DNA of 64,000 nucleotides from Cymbomonas tetramitiformis (lineage: Eukaryota > Chlorophyta > Pyramimonadophyceae > Pyramimonadales > Pyramimonadaceae). The translations under genes were made by a program, and so were the position numbers. The notes under the pieces were generated by a model. It searched no databases. It was not told where the DNA came from and saw only the letters and a program-made list of their open reading frames with translations. Of the stretch, positions 1 to 20,742 are shown piece by piece; position 1 is the stretch's first letter, and each line of letters opens with the position of its first letter. The stretch spans positions 17,848 to 81,847 of the forward strand of contig LGRX02033526.1 in assembly GCA_001247695.2 (NCBI GenBank), read 5' to 3'.

Positions 1-294
1 GTTGTTCACTCGCTCTCACCGTCGTGACAAAAAACTTTTGTTACACTCACTCACTGGGCGCTTTCGTTTCATACTCGTCCTTTCGGCGCCGTATCTCCAG
101 TCGATGTGCATAGATTCTGCTGTGAATGGAATCTGAGCTGTCAATATCGCACTGTGACGAAGTGCCTAGCTCATGTGGATTGGCCACAGTTCGCCTGCCC
201 TTTCACCTTCATAAGCCACTTGCGCTCAACTCTTCTTTTCACTGATCTCTCAGCATCCCAGAGGTCGCTTACACGCTCTCTTTGCTTTCTAACA

Positions 295-9445
<9,151 letters not shown>

Positions 9446-12235
9446 ATATGCAGCGCTGTTCTATAGAAATTACTGTATACAATGTCGTGACATGATTGCG
9501 TCGGGCTGCCCCTATTGAGCAAAACTGTACAGGGTGTTTAGTTTGAGCAAAGTCAATCCCTCTTACAATACCACTGCTCTTTCACTGGAAGCAGACTTGA
9601 TCTAGATGCGACTTCTCATCATTCTTTCGCAACATTAGAATAAATGTTGACCGAAAGTCATTGCTATTTTGATTGTTGTAAAATGCTGCACTATTCCCCA
9701 CTGTTTCACTCGGCATTGTTGCTGCTGTTTGGTTTGGAGCCGTTCGGATAGAATGACGGAATCTCACTTTGTGACTCAAAGACATTAGGAGTCGAGGGAG
9801 TTGTGTTACGCTCCAAATATAAAAGTTCGCCAAATATGTCCACTGCGTCCGTTCATTTCGATCTGGCGATCAAATCCGAGCGACTTATGTTGTAAATTAT
9901 GTTGTATGTGAACTGATATAAAAGCCCCCCTCACCAAGCATACCCCCGTAAAAAATATATACGTACTTCGTACTAATCGAATTTATATGAGTATTCACTC
10001 TGGCATACCACCACGCATTGTGCGATTTGTACCGAGCAACAGAGGCATCCAGTAATCAAACCGGAACGTGATAATCACGCGACGCGTGTCTTGGCGCGCG
10101 GCGGATGCACCGTATGAAACACACATAGGTATGAGCGAAGGTCGCTTCATAATCAGATTATAGTATCATGCATCACGAGATGTTTCGTACACGCATAACA
10201 AATATCGTGTTGTGAATACATACATGTAGGCAGTCGTTTTGAGAACGCGTACCCTAGAAAATACATTTTTTGAAGTAGCACTTGCGCGTGATCGTCAAAA
10301 ACAGATCGTTCACTGTGAAATATTCCGGCAATAGTCGCACTGATAATTTACAAACAAGTCGGTACTGTATTTATGATAGTTGTATTGTATCTATGTCGTC
10401 CTGAGCTGAACTTTGGATCCAGCTTGCTGATCGTGTACACACGGCGAATGATACTGGGCTGTATGCATCGATAGAAGATGAATATATAGCACATAAGCTA
10501 AGGCCGTTCATGGCATTGCGCCATGTCGTGCCGAATATTGCAAATGCGCCGTTGAGCCATCCTTGCCGAAAGCCAGCTGTGGCCAGCTTCCCAAGGATTT
10601 CCTACTATTTAATTACACTCTGGCTTACTACAAAGCGACTGACATGCACCAAGCAACAGAGGCATCCGATATTACACGGACCGCGACTTACATGTACACC
10701 GGGCGATACCACCGGCACACATACACAACGCTTTACCCTATATTTCCTACTATAGGGCACGCGATATTTCTTCCATTTCGCCTGTCCACCGCGTTGATTT
10801 GAATGCCCTGAAGCGAGCGGCAAGGAATGATAGACAGCTTACTATTTGCGAATTGCGAGAAACTTTATTTGACCACATCTGCGATTCGGATAGACCAGAA
10901 TCGGCTTTTATTTGCATGGGCACTTGGGGACTAATAAGCGGTGCCCACGAGTTCCGATCGATTAAACATATTTCAAAATAAAATTCAAAAGCTGTGCAAT
11001 CACCACCGCCACTTTTGTTAGGGACCTGCGGAGGCCAAAAATAACCCAAATATGCAGAAAATGCTCTAAATGGCGAAAATTCGGACGACTTTAAAACATC
11101 GCCATTTTTATTTTGAAATATCGATTTTAACGTTGGAAATGGTTGATTTTAACCATCTCAGTCATCCAATGTCGAAGACTATCGAGAAAAAGTAGCCATC
11201 GCATTTTTTAAAATGATAATAAACAATCCACGTCAAAGGTTAGTCTATCTTAGTCGCGGATGTGGTCATGTGTGTTTGAGCGCTGCTTGATCCCTGATAC
11301 GATCTTCGGTCGCGCGAGGCGGGGCGACATGCTAACGTACTTTGCGCATCATGTGGTTGCCTGCACGGATGAGCTGCGTAGCAGCAAGAAGCGGCATCAC
11401 AACATTCACTGCAGTATTTTTCGTCCGAAACAAATCGTTTGATGTTTAGATTTCTTAATGTTTTAATATCAAATAATTTAGATATAGGATAATTTAGATA
11501 ACTGACAGCATTTAGACGCCAGTAAGAAATACATAGCGTAGCATTAGCGAGACAGTTGACGCAGTACCAAGCTACTGTTTTTGTCAGCTTCTTTTATGGT
11601 TTGTTTGGCATTTAATTGAACACATATATGCTCCTTATCCGTTGCTCTCGGATGCTTTATGCATGCATACCATGCTCCCCGTGTGCGCATGGCTTTGCGC
11701 ATGCCATGTGGTAGCATTAATAGTACGGTATATGGCACTTCATTTCATCGCTGCACTTGGACACATCCGAGTGCTGTTCAATTGGCACTAGAACAAGCTG
11801 AGATTTCCTTGATTGTTATTCATTAAGGGATATTAGTGTACACATCCGATAGTGAAAACGTCACTGCGATTTTTCCAGTTTTCCGAATTTTGAAAATGAA
11901 AAGAGAAAGATCGGCACAAGCAAGAGAAGAAAAAGGAAAGAAAACTCTAGAAGTCAATACTCAACATTGGCCGGTCTGGATATATGCGTTTGGTGCTAGC
12001 TAGGGATGTAGAGAATAAACGCTGCTAAAAATGAGTTTATTGGTTCATGAGAACTTGAGAAGGGCTAGTCACCTGAAGACAATCACGGCATAAACGCTGC
12101 CAAATTTTTTATAATTTATGTGCAAGTTTAAAAACGGCTTGCCGTGTGTCGTTGTAGTCGCTGTGCAATTGCATATGTGTGCACCGATGTTGAAGCATGC
12201 AGTGAGCATGGCCATCCAAGACCCGAGTGTTACCC
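9446..12235. other. No gene seen; AT-rich spacer downstream of ProRS
   Basis: AT-rich non-coding sequence. ORFs here are short, lack recognisable domains and show no exon-like composition. A 60-residue frame at 11260-11442 (+) is the most protein-like but is unrecognised. No RNA gene was noticed. Confidence 0.6.
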
Positions 12236-12438
12236 TGAGCGCTCCAGGTTCGTGATCGTTCTAGTACCCGGAGCGTTCCAGGATCGCTCCCATACTTGGA
12301 GCGTTCCGGGATCGCTCCCATACTTTGAGCGTTCCGGAATCGTTCTCATAACTTGACCGAAACCGGATCGATCCTGTAAAAAACTTCCCTCCCGGGATCG
12401 ATCCCGTCCAGGATCGCGAAAAGAACGATCCTGGAACG
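12236..12438. repeat. Fold-back element with GGAACGATCC-like arms
   Basis: The left end (GAGCGCTCCAGG then GATCGTTCT) is nearly the reverse complement of the right end (AGAACGATCCTGGAACGCCTC), giving about 200 bp with inverted ends. Inside are three imperfect copies of a ~33-bp unit around GGAGCGTTCCGGGATCGCTC. No convincing target-site duplication was seen, so a MITE origin is only inferred. Confidence 0.6.
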
Positions 12439-12443
12439 CCTCG

Positions 12444-12677
12444 TCATTTTCCAGATGTCTGACATCGGTACGTTAGGGGTGGAATCATAAATCCCGCGTG
12501 GGAAGGGTACTCCTCCTCGTCCGCTAGGATCATGTCGGCCACGGTGCTGCCGTCGTCGTGAGGTTCCAGCAAGTACTCGCGCACTTTGTCAGCCAAGACT
12601 TCCGAAGTACAAACAATAGTGTGCAGCGCAGTATCGAACAGGGACCTCTTGATCTTGTCGACGCCCTCGATTGACAT
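12444..12677 (-). CDS. Unrecognised 77-residue ORF, possible exon
   Basis: Begins with ATG and encodes an acidic, well-mixed peptide (SIEGVDKIKRSLFDTALHTI, later STVADMILADEEEYPSHAGF). Composition is more protein-like than its surroundings, and it ends right beside the fold-back repeat. No family was recognised. It could be one exon of an unresolved minus-strand gene or a chance ORF. Confidence 0.28.
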   Translation of the reverse strand: MSIEGVDKIKRSLFDTALHTIVCTSEVLADKVREYLLEPHDDGSTVADMILADEEEYPSHAGFMIPPLTYRCQTSGK

Positions 12678-13450
12678 CTTTTACGCTTTGCTGGCCTCGT
12701 TATTGAGCATGTCATAAATTTGACTGTGTTGCCAAACATACGCAGGAATGTTCTTCTGTTGTGGGAGTCGATGATGGCATGTCACACTGCCTTTCATGCA
12801 TTCGTTGTGTATCATTCCAGTGCTGGTTGTAGCCCTAGTGGTGTCCTTATTCTGTTTCGAGTCCCCTTTGTGTTTTCATATCCTAATGCATGGTTCATAC
12901 AACCTGATTATAGTGTATTTTCTGCGTAATTGTTTCGGCAATGCATATGTTGATCTGCATGCTGCTTTAAACAGACTTTTCAAGTTGTTAGTTAGTCACG
13001 TTGCAGACTTTTCAACCCGGGAGATCACAATGTTGACAGTTGCTCTATCAAGTTCAAAGGGCGAGCGACCATAATTAGAATAGACCAGAACTAGATGGGA
13101 TTAGCCCAGCAAATGTAGACTCTTCACAAAAAATGTAAGACATGGCATACAAATTGTTCCATTGCATTGTTCATTTTGTCAAACTCTGGAATTTTGGACA
13201 GCAGCAAACTGAACATTCAAAATCACCGTGAAGCTCTAATCAACTCATTGGGAAATTGATACCCGAGTCTCGTTATTCCACCCGCCGCGTCATATTGGGC
13301 ATCAAGTCTGTGTGTAATTACCTCATGCAACTTCTCTCACGGATGGAGCAGCCTCACCAGATAATAAGTCCCCAAGTACCGGCAGCTTACACACCAGCCC
13401 GTATAGGCAAAGCTCTAAAATATGCTATGCACATGTTATGGGCTATACTA

Positions 13451-13831
13451 TCATCTCCTGCAAGCCCATGAACCGACCTGATACTGGAATACCAGCTGTC
13501 GTTTCTGATGCTCTGTGAATTCTTCTACCTCGTGCATTGCCGTCAACTGTACGCCCTCACAGAACCTCCTTTTGTGTGAACCTCCTCCAGTTGTTTTAGA
13601 ATATTTCATCACATTCAGATCGTTCCAAAGAGCATGGCTAACTGGAAGACACACTGCTGTTACTATTGCCTCCGAATCGTTTACACTTGCAGCGCAGCTA
13701 CGGAAATGCATGCTCAGGGCGTAAGCGATGGAGAAGTCCTTGGGGCTATGCATGCGCCAATGGCATATGAGAAGTAAGTTGTGACTTTGTGATGACAAAA
13801 CACACTTAGAAAACTTTAATCTATGGGCCAT
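13451..13831 (-). CDS. Unrecognised 126-residue ORF
   Basis: Continuous minus-strand frame with mixed composition, containing DFSIAYALSMHFRSCAASV and ending in a basic RR. No domain was recognised. It abuts the 58-bp tandem array. No splice context or neighbouring exons support it, so it may be spurious. Confidence 0.22.
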   Translation of the reverse strand: MAHRLKFSKCVLSSQSHNLLLICHWRMHSPKDFSIAYALSMHFRSCAASVNDSEAIVTAVCLPVSHALWNDLNVMKYSKTTGGGSHKRRFCEGVQLTAMHEVEEFTEHQKRQLVFQYQVGSWACRR

Positions 13832-13839
13832 GTGACTCT

Positions 13840-14440
13840 CACTTCCTCACCTCCGGGGACATCACTTGTATGCACGAGCCGTGTGGCGCTTACCTTGCGC
13901 TTCCTCACTTCCGGGGACATCACTTGTATGCACGAGCCGTGTGGCGCTTACCTTGCGCTTCCTCACCTCCGGGGGACATCACTTGTATGCACGGTCGTGG
14001 CGCTTACCTTACGCTCTTCCTACCTCCGGAGAGAAATCACTTCATGCACGAGCCGTGGGTGGCGCTTACCTGCGCTCCTCACCGGGGACATCACTTGTAT
14101 GCACGAGCCGTGTGGCGCTTACCTGCTCACCGGAGAACACTCTGTATGCACGAGCCGTGTGGCTTTAATTTTGCGCTTCCTCACCTGGGACATCACTTGT
14201 ATGCATCGTGCCGTGTGGCGCTTACCTTGCGCTTCCTCACCTCCGGGACATCACTTCTTGTATGCACGAGCCGGTGGCGCCACCTTGCGCTTCCTCACCT
14301 CCGGGACATCACTTCTAGGAAGTGCACGAGCCGTGTGGCGCTTACCTTGCGCTTCCTCACCTCCGGGGACATCACTTGTATGCACGAGCCGTGTGGCGCT
14401 TACCTTGCGCTTCCTCACTTCCGGGGACATCACTTGGCTC
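13840..14440. repeat. 58-bp tandem array, about ten copies
   Basis: Unit of 58 bp containing ACATCACTTGTATGCACGAG and GTGTGGCGCTTACCTTGCGC. The first copies are almost identical; middle copies carry small deletions. Long ORFs on both strands across the array are by-products. Confidence 0.95.
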
Positions 14441-15171
14441 CGCAAGCCCCCCACCAGCAGCGCCTCCAGCTTCAGCTTCGGCCAGAACAGCTCCAGCACC
14501 TGAAGACCCGCACATTCAATGCAGCACCTCATAGGGGGGTCATGAATGCTGGCCAGCACTTCACAGCCCAGCAAGCACGCGCAATGGCCGAGGCGACCCA
14601 CACATGGGAGCGCGTGTAATATTGGGTATGATGTTGGTGGGAGTGTGCAATAGGTTGCACCGGCCGTACAGGACTGGCAGAAAGACTGGGGGGGCAGTAG
14701 CGCCTGCTGATGAAGGTCAAGGGGCAGCAGCCCTGCTGTAGGATGTGGAAAGTGCCTGCTGTGCAGGGTGAGGAGCAGTGGCATTTGTGCCAGCAATACC
14801 TTGCTGTGGCAAGCCATACCGTGACGATTGAACATGAAGTTATGTTTATTTACTGATCGGAATAATGACGGCATGAAGGCGCACATGACGAGTTCATCTG
14901 GGCATGTGGTGTTACGGTGGCAGTACGCATACTCAGGACTTGATCGGACGGAGCAGTGTGCTCTATTTAGCAAGCAACCTTGCTGGCAGTTAGCAGTTGC
15001 AAACAGAGGACCAAAGTATATCGATCCAGCTTCAGTCACCCATAGAAGACGCCTGCAAAACCCTAAAACCCTGGTATACAAGCGCACATATTGTACTCTT
15101 GAAAAAATAGTTTCACAAGTGATTTTCTAGCTCCCCCCAGCCAACGCCCAGCCAACGCCCACCGCTGAATT
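14441..15171. other. No gene seen
   Basis: Spacer between the 58-bp array and the 3' end of the minus-strand methyltransferase-like gene. The 278-residue minus-strand frame crossing it continues into the tandem array and has no recognisable domain. Confidence 0.5.
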
Positions 15172-18100
15172 CTATCGCCTTGACTGCTCCAAGAATAGCA
15201 GTTCTGGTGCCAAAAATCTTTCGGACACGTCCAAGAACTGCGAAGAGTTCATTCTGGAATTAGCGAACGAGGAAACCCAGATGTAGGTATCATGAAAGAG
15301 AATGCTTTGCCCCTCAGATTTGCGGAATCTATTCTTTCCTGAACGGGTTTCTACACGCACACATATGAGCTATGGGCTCAAACCACCATATGGCACCGAG
15401 TGCACTACTAGTTTCCACACCAACTTCAGGTCATACCGAGCACGTGGGAGGAGTTCCCAAGCCTATTTTTGGTGGCGCGAGCAGGTAACTAGTTCCCACT
15501 GTTTCCGGGGCTGTTCCAGGTCACTTTTATTTCTGTGGGCTGTTCCGGGTCACTCTCAAGCCGAGTAGATCCCTCTCATACACAAGATACAGGTCAGAGG
15601 GTTTGAATGCTCCAACGTACATTCGAAATGGTTCCCTGGTCGTAGATTGCATCGTCGAAACCCGAGGCGATGTGCAACAAGTCGAGGGAGCCATCCGGAA
15701 ATTGACGGACCATCTCCTGGAAAAATTCATCGCGGAGAGGGCTCTCCTTAGCAAGTCTCGAAACCACATAACGACTTGCAATATGGTTGCTGCAACGATG
15801 CAACAAAGCACTGATCCCTGAGGTGATAACAACACGCTCAACTTCGAAACTGAAGCTGGGAAAGAATATCCCGCTGATGTTCACCATCTCTTGGAAGCCA
15901 ATACCTGCTGATGACTATTGCATGCAAGCCGGATGCCAAAAATGAGCCAGGTGCCACACACAAATCGCCACGTGGCTTTGGGAACTCGGGTCCCAGTCAG
16001 CGGTGACACACGTTTTCGATAGTCGATGGCTTACTGGAAGGCCACCGCCAAGCGTCACCAGGGCGAGAAAAGCTGGGAAGGGTAATGACAGGTGGGGCAC
16101 AGAAGCTGTCCAACGGGTGGCTCGTGCGCGCAGCTCACCTGTGTGAAGTTGTGCAAGAAGTTCACCTGTACAGCCCCCAATGCCACCGCAGCCCGCACCG
16201 GCGTCGAGCCCTTTCGAAGTCAGCACCGTCGCCGTACCCGGCCCGCCGATCGGCCCAAGCAGCGGGTTGGGTCCACGCGCCGGAGACACCGCAGCAAGCA
16301 CGCCAACTAAATCAGTGACTCTCTGGCTTCCGAGCACAAAGTGGCAGACGTGCTCGCAAGCACACCCGTGGCTGTGCGCCGGCGCTGGCACACTGCACGG
16401 TGCACTTGGCCCAACTCATGCTAGTTGGCCGCAATTATCGGAAACTTCTCCCCCCCACCACCCCGGGTCGACTCGCCTCCACAGATCGCCTGTGCAATCC
16501 TCGCAAGGCACAAACGGTGCACGGCATAGTTGAGAGGAGGGGAAGGCACCTTCGATGCGAACGGCGCAAGGGAGGAAGCGTTGAAAGTGCTATTCTCTTG
16601 ACTGGTCCCCGTGGCCCCTCCCTAACAGGTGAGCACCCTCTCCAAAAAGCACCCTCTCCAAAGCAAAGGTGAGGCATGGCCCAGACCACGAAAAGGACAA
16701 TGCTGCAGGGCATGAGGAGCTTGGAGTCGCACACTTTACGTGTTGGCAGCTGCATCAAAGGAACTGGCCTGGGTGAAGGGGACGCACTGTGGGGGAGTGA
16801 TGCAGTAAACCTGAGTTGCGCCGGTCCACGTGGACAGGAGATTAGCGGTGCCCCTGAAACGAAAGGAACGGCCCGGTGTGTCAATAGTCCCGTCCCCTCC
16901 ACAACTTCGGTCCCAGCAGCTCATAAATAGGACTCACATGGACTCCCCGCAGCCGATCTCCACGGCCACCTTGGCTTTCTTGCTTTGCAGGTAATCGCCC
17001 TGGGACGTAGTGACACAAACCGAAGAGTCAAGTCTCCAAACCAGTAAGAGAAGCAGAGTGTAACTTCGTCCAAGCTTCCGTGCACGCCTAGTCCACCCGA
17101 TATCGCCCAAGCCACATATACACAGCCGCTCTGGTGCTTTCACCCCGTCGCACCCCTAGGAGTGCCTACTAATCACGGCAGAAGTGCCCGTGTTGCATAG
17201 TCCAGGCGCTATTGAGTAGGCTGTTTCCATTTCAGCAGTCGATGCAAGCTTGCTTTCGGTTCCGTTCGGGATCACTGTAAAATGAGTAGCGCCTTTTTGC
17301 ACGTTTTCTACGAAATGTGGCACGTGTTGCAAGCGGTGCACTTATCCGAAGAAAAGATTCTCGTGAAACACACTCAGCCACCACCCAGCCCTGATAGGTC
17401 AACGAGAATGAACTGAAAGATGGTCCGTCAAGTTATACCAGGTCATTCAAGCTGGTTAGGGACGGAATAGGCTCGGGGCACTGATTTTCCGCAATTTTGT
17501 CGATGGCCGCGGCCCATATGGACGAGGAGCGCGCTCCGCTCTGAAGGTTCTCCAGCTCAACGGTTGCAGCATTCTTCCAAGATTGAAGTTTATCAAGCTC
17601 CACCTACTCGCAAAACAATCCGGCGCTTTCAATCGCTTTTCAAGAAGAAAGGTGAACAAAGAAAACGTGCTCTTCCTTTTGTTTCCACCTATATGTTGTT
17701 CTTTGAAAGGAATGTTCAAGTCGTACTTAAACAAGAACATGCAACGAAAGATGTGCAACGCAAAACTTCAAGCCTGGCAGGAGCACACCATCTGTCCTTG
17801 CACTATCCATGCAGAGTATGGCTCACCTCTTTCCCGTTGACTTCGCCGAGCACTTTGTCAAGCTTTTCATCCTGGGAGGGCAGTGCACAAACCCGTGAAA
17901 ACTTGTGGCGGCTGGGACGGGAGCAACTTGAATAGCTAGGACGCAGGCATATGCCTATGTTCCAGGGATGATCTCGACAAAAACGACGTCAATTCGCGAA
18001 TAGTACTGTATTTGTCCCTTGGTGAAGTGACGCAAAGATACCTTTGTTTTAAGCTCTTTCTTAAGGTTTTTGTAGCTCTGATCTGAAACGTGACGCTCTT

Positions 18101-19484
18101 CCACCAGGGCAGCTGCGGAGAAGCAACTTATCAGGGAAAAGACGAGCATATTCGGTCGCTTGGTGCTGACCGGCTGAAGAAGATAAAACAAAAAACCTGG
18201 ATAGCCAAGCGTGTATTCGTCTTTACAGGTAAGTCGGAACTTGTGCCGATTACGGCCATAGTTTAAAGAATATGGGTGACGTGTGCAGAGAAAGAGAGCA
18301 CTATGGTTGTACACTCGAGTGGGCGTGAATGCGCTTGAAAAATGAATGCTCAGGGTAAAGCGCCGAGAGAGACGAAGGCTCTATATACCGATTGCTGCAT
18401 CCTTTGCCTTCAGCGCGTCTGAGCATGGCATGGAATCCGGCCTGCAGGAAAAATAACATAGTTAGAAGGAAATATGCAAAGGCAGGGACCCTCACAGCGA
18501 ACGCAGATCTCCTTGACGTCAGGAAGGATCGCAGAGCAGGCATGACAGTTACTAGACCATCGCTTCGTATACACTTCCAAGATCAAGGTGATGAAAAGTG
18601 CAAAGTGAAGCGTGGTATAGTGCAGAATATTGCCCTGCACGATGAAAAGCATGATGTGGATTCTGACACTACCGTGAGTTCCAATGCAACATGTGTCAGC
18701 GATTTCACCCTAAACGGGTGCCGTGATGCTCTGAACCTGTTTAACTCATCTCGTTCGAGGCGGAAATCATCACGCTCTTTTTGCGTCTTACCAAGAAGCT
18801 GTAAGATTGACACAGCAAGGACTTTATTGTAAGTAACGCGTAGAACTTACAGGAGCGCAGAAAGAGACATACAAACAGGAACACACTCCTGTCTGTTGTC
18901 AAGAAAGCAGGAACAGCGTACGTCCTAAACTAGAAGGCGTATATATCCACCCATAGATATCACGAAAGCTTAGCCTGCTGTGATAGCAAATATCAAGCAC
19001 TTTGCAGGTGTGCCCAGCGTCGTGAACGTCTTGACATACGCGATATACCAAAACAGAGATCGAAGCAAAAGCGCAATAGTTGGCAGCACGACAAATAACG
19101 ACACGTAACCCCACTATACTGTCACCATAGCATCTGCTGTGCGCCCTAGATGGAAGATTCTAACGCGCACAAGACGTTCACCTCTGCCAACTGTGAAGCC
19201 GCGGTTTTTTGCTTTTTGAGCTTTTCGCTGGCGACGCTTAACTGATCCTGGCTTTCTGTGGTCAATTTTTCAAGCCGTCCTTTATACACAGCCAATTCTT
19301 CATCTCGCTCCTTGATCATATCAAGAGCTATGCTTCGCTCCTTCTTAAGTGTTGCTATCTCATTGGCCGCCTGAGCTTGTTCAATCGCTCTTTCCTGCAG
19401 TTGTTGCTTCCTCCATTCCATGCCCGTTCCGATAAGGGCTATGAACATAAAAGATATCAATACAGTAGTTATCAAAAATTTCAT
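15172..19484 (-). CDS. Membrane-anchored coiled-coil protein with class I methyltransferase-like domain
   Basis: Proposed exons in reading order: 19484-19182, 18798-18673, 18441-18315, 18220-18042, 17871-17827, 17603-17439, 16999-16938, 16853-16788, 15855-15621, 15312-15172. Every junction keeps phase. The start at 19484 gives a short N-terminus and hydrophobic helix (FLITTVLISFMFIALIGTG), then charged heptad-rich coiled coil (exons 1, 2, 5, 6). Exons 7-8 give VAVEIGCGES then MGTANLL, a motif-I-like SAM-binding turn after a hydrophobic strand. Exon 9 holds FPDGSLDLLHIASG and exon 10 QSILFHDTYIW, which fit later strands of type-24-like methyltransferases. A type II ER/Golgi enzyme is inferred. 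The usual acidic residue after strand 2 and part of the region between exons 9 and 10 are not obvious, so one small exon may be missed. Exons 3-4 are the least certain; the coiled-coil and enzyme halves could be two genes. Confidence 0.6.
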
Positions 19485-20742
19485 GGTGTCTTCAAATTCA
19501 ATGGCTTTAATTTGCTAGATGTATGCAAGTGCGCGATGCTCCCTCACACGAGCGTGTCTTCAACTTTCGTTTGGAGCGAAACAGTTTTGTTTGAACCAAG
19601 TCGTCGAACCTTTGTCCAATACAAACCTTTAGATGGATATCACTTGAATCCAACGGTATAAATACCCCTTCAGTAATGTTCAGAAATCGGGCCACTATCA
19701 GCGTATCACTATCAGGCCTGCTCGCCTGCATGAAATGTGATGCAGAATTTGCAGATTGAGATAGAGATTTCAGATTAGTCATCGTGCATGCCGTCAAGAT
19801 ATATTACGTTGAAAATGAGGTGATCGAGCCAAAAATTTGATGGAGTGTTAAAGGGAGTTGAGCAACAGATATTTTTTCCATCCCCACCCCTCCAGTTTTT
19901 GAACCAGAACCGTGAGCATCAACCGAACAGCCTTTCGAAGACGTCTTGCTACAAATACGCGGTGCAAACTTTCACTTTCTGACGAGCAGGTTCCAAATGA
20001 CTAGCTTATACTACCAGCTCTGCGCTGTAGAGAGTAAATCACTTTGAATCCACATCTGCACCCCTGATAGCAAAGCATATCGAGCCATGCAACTTCTCCA
20101 AACTTTGCCACGTATGCGTGGGAGCTGTACGTTCTCTACGCCAAGCTTACGCGAACGCACTAGAAAATTAAGAAGTGCCTCTCATATCCAGAGTGTGCAC
20201 AGGTGCGAAGAATACAAATGTACCAGGTCTAGTACATCGATTTCTTGAAGCTAACACCTAAGATCACTTGCGATGTTTTGAAAATATTATAAACTCGAAT
20301 AATAACTCATCTCTATTATTCTGCTCCGGAGTTGTGATCAGTGTCGCTATTGAAAGCCGCGCTGCCACGATTTGTGCTCGAGCCCGGTGGGTTTTAGCTC
20401 GCACATCTGGTGCAGGCCGCAACACTTGCACGCGTTCAATGTAACCCATTTTCATATCGATATTTGGACAGTTGCGCGTGTTCTCTACCACGCGTCGAGA
20501 GGAGGAATCACCAGTCGAGCGCGGGAAGCGATGGGGACACGCGCTGCGCGCCATTCTTCGGGTCGAGGAAGCAACATGCTCATGCTTTCGTCTCCACGCG
20601 TTTTCAAGTGCAGGAAGTGCTATTTTCTCGGGCAACTATCAGAAGAAGGAGGATCCAAAAGTTTCATGCATGCGTTCTGTCAGTTGTGTCGTGCCGAGGA
20701 ACGAACATGTGCTCGAGTTTTGTGCCGCGCTTTCTTTGGGGG
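19485..20742. other. Intergenic region between divergent genes
   Basis: Lies between the minus-strand gene starting at 19484 and the plus-strand phosphatase starting near 20743, so it should hold both promoters. No motif could be assigned. ORFs at 20264-20740 are GC-richer but have no recognised domain; some could be 5' exons of the phosphatase. Confidence 0.45.

Noticed and set aside
13840..14440. Regular repeats suggestive of a CRISPR array
   Set aside because: Head-to-tail 58-bp units without unique spacers, in clearly eukaryotic DNA; a plain tandem repeat.
14251..15087. 278-residue minus-strand ORF
   Set aside because: About a quarter is antisense to the 58-bp tandem array. The rest is Cys/His/Leu-rich with no domain and no splice support.
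16788..16999. Assignment of the methyltransferase-like exons to the HemK2/N6AMT1 family
   Set aside because: The glycine-rich motif fits at first glance, but no NPPY motif follows. The later blocks (DLLHIASG, ILFHDTY) fit type-24-like enzymes better.
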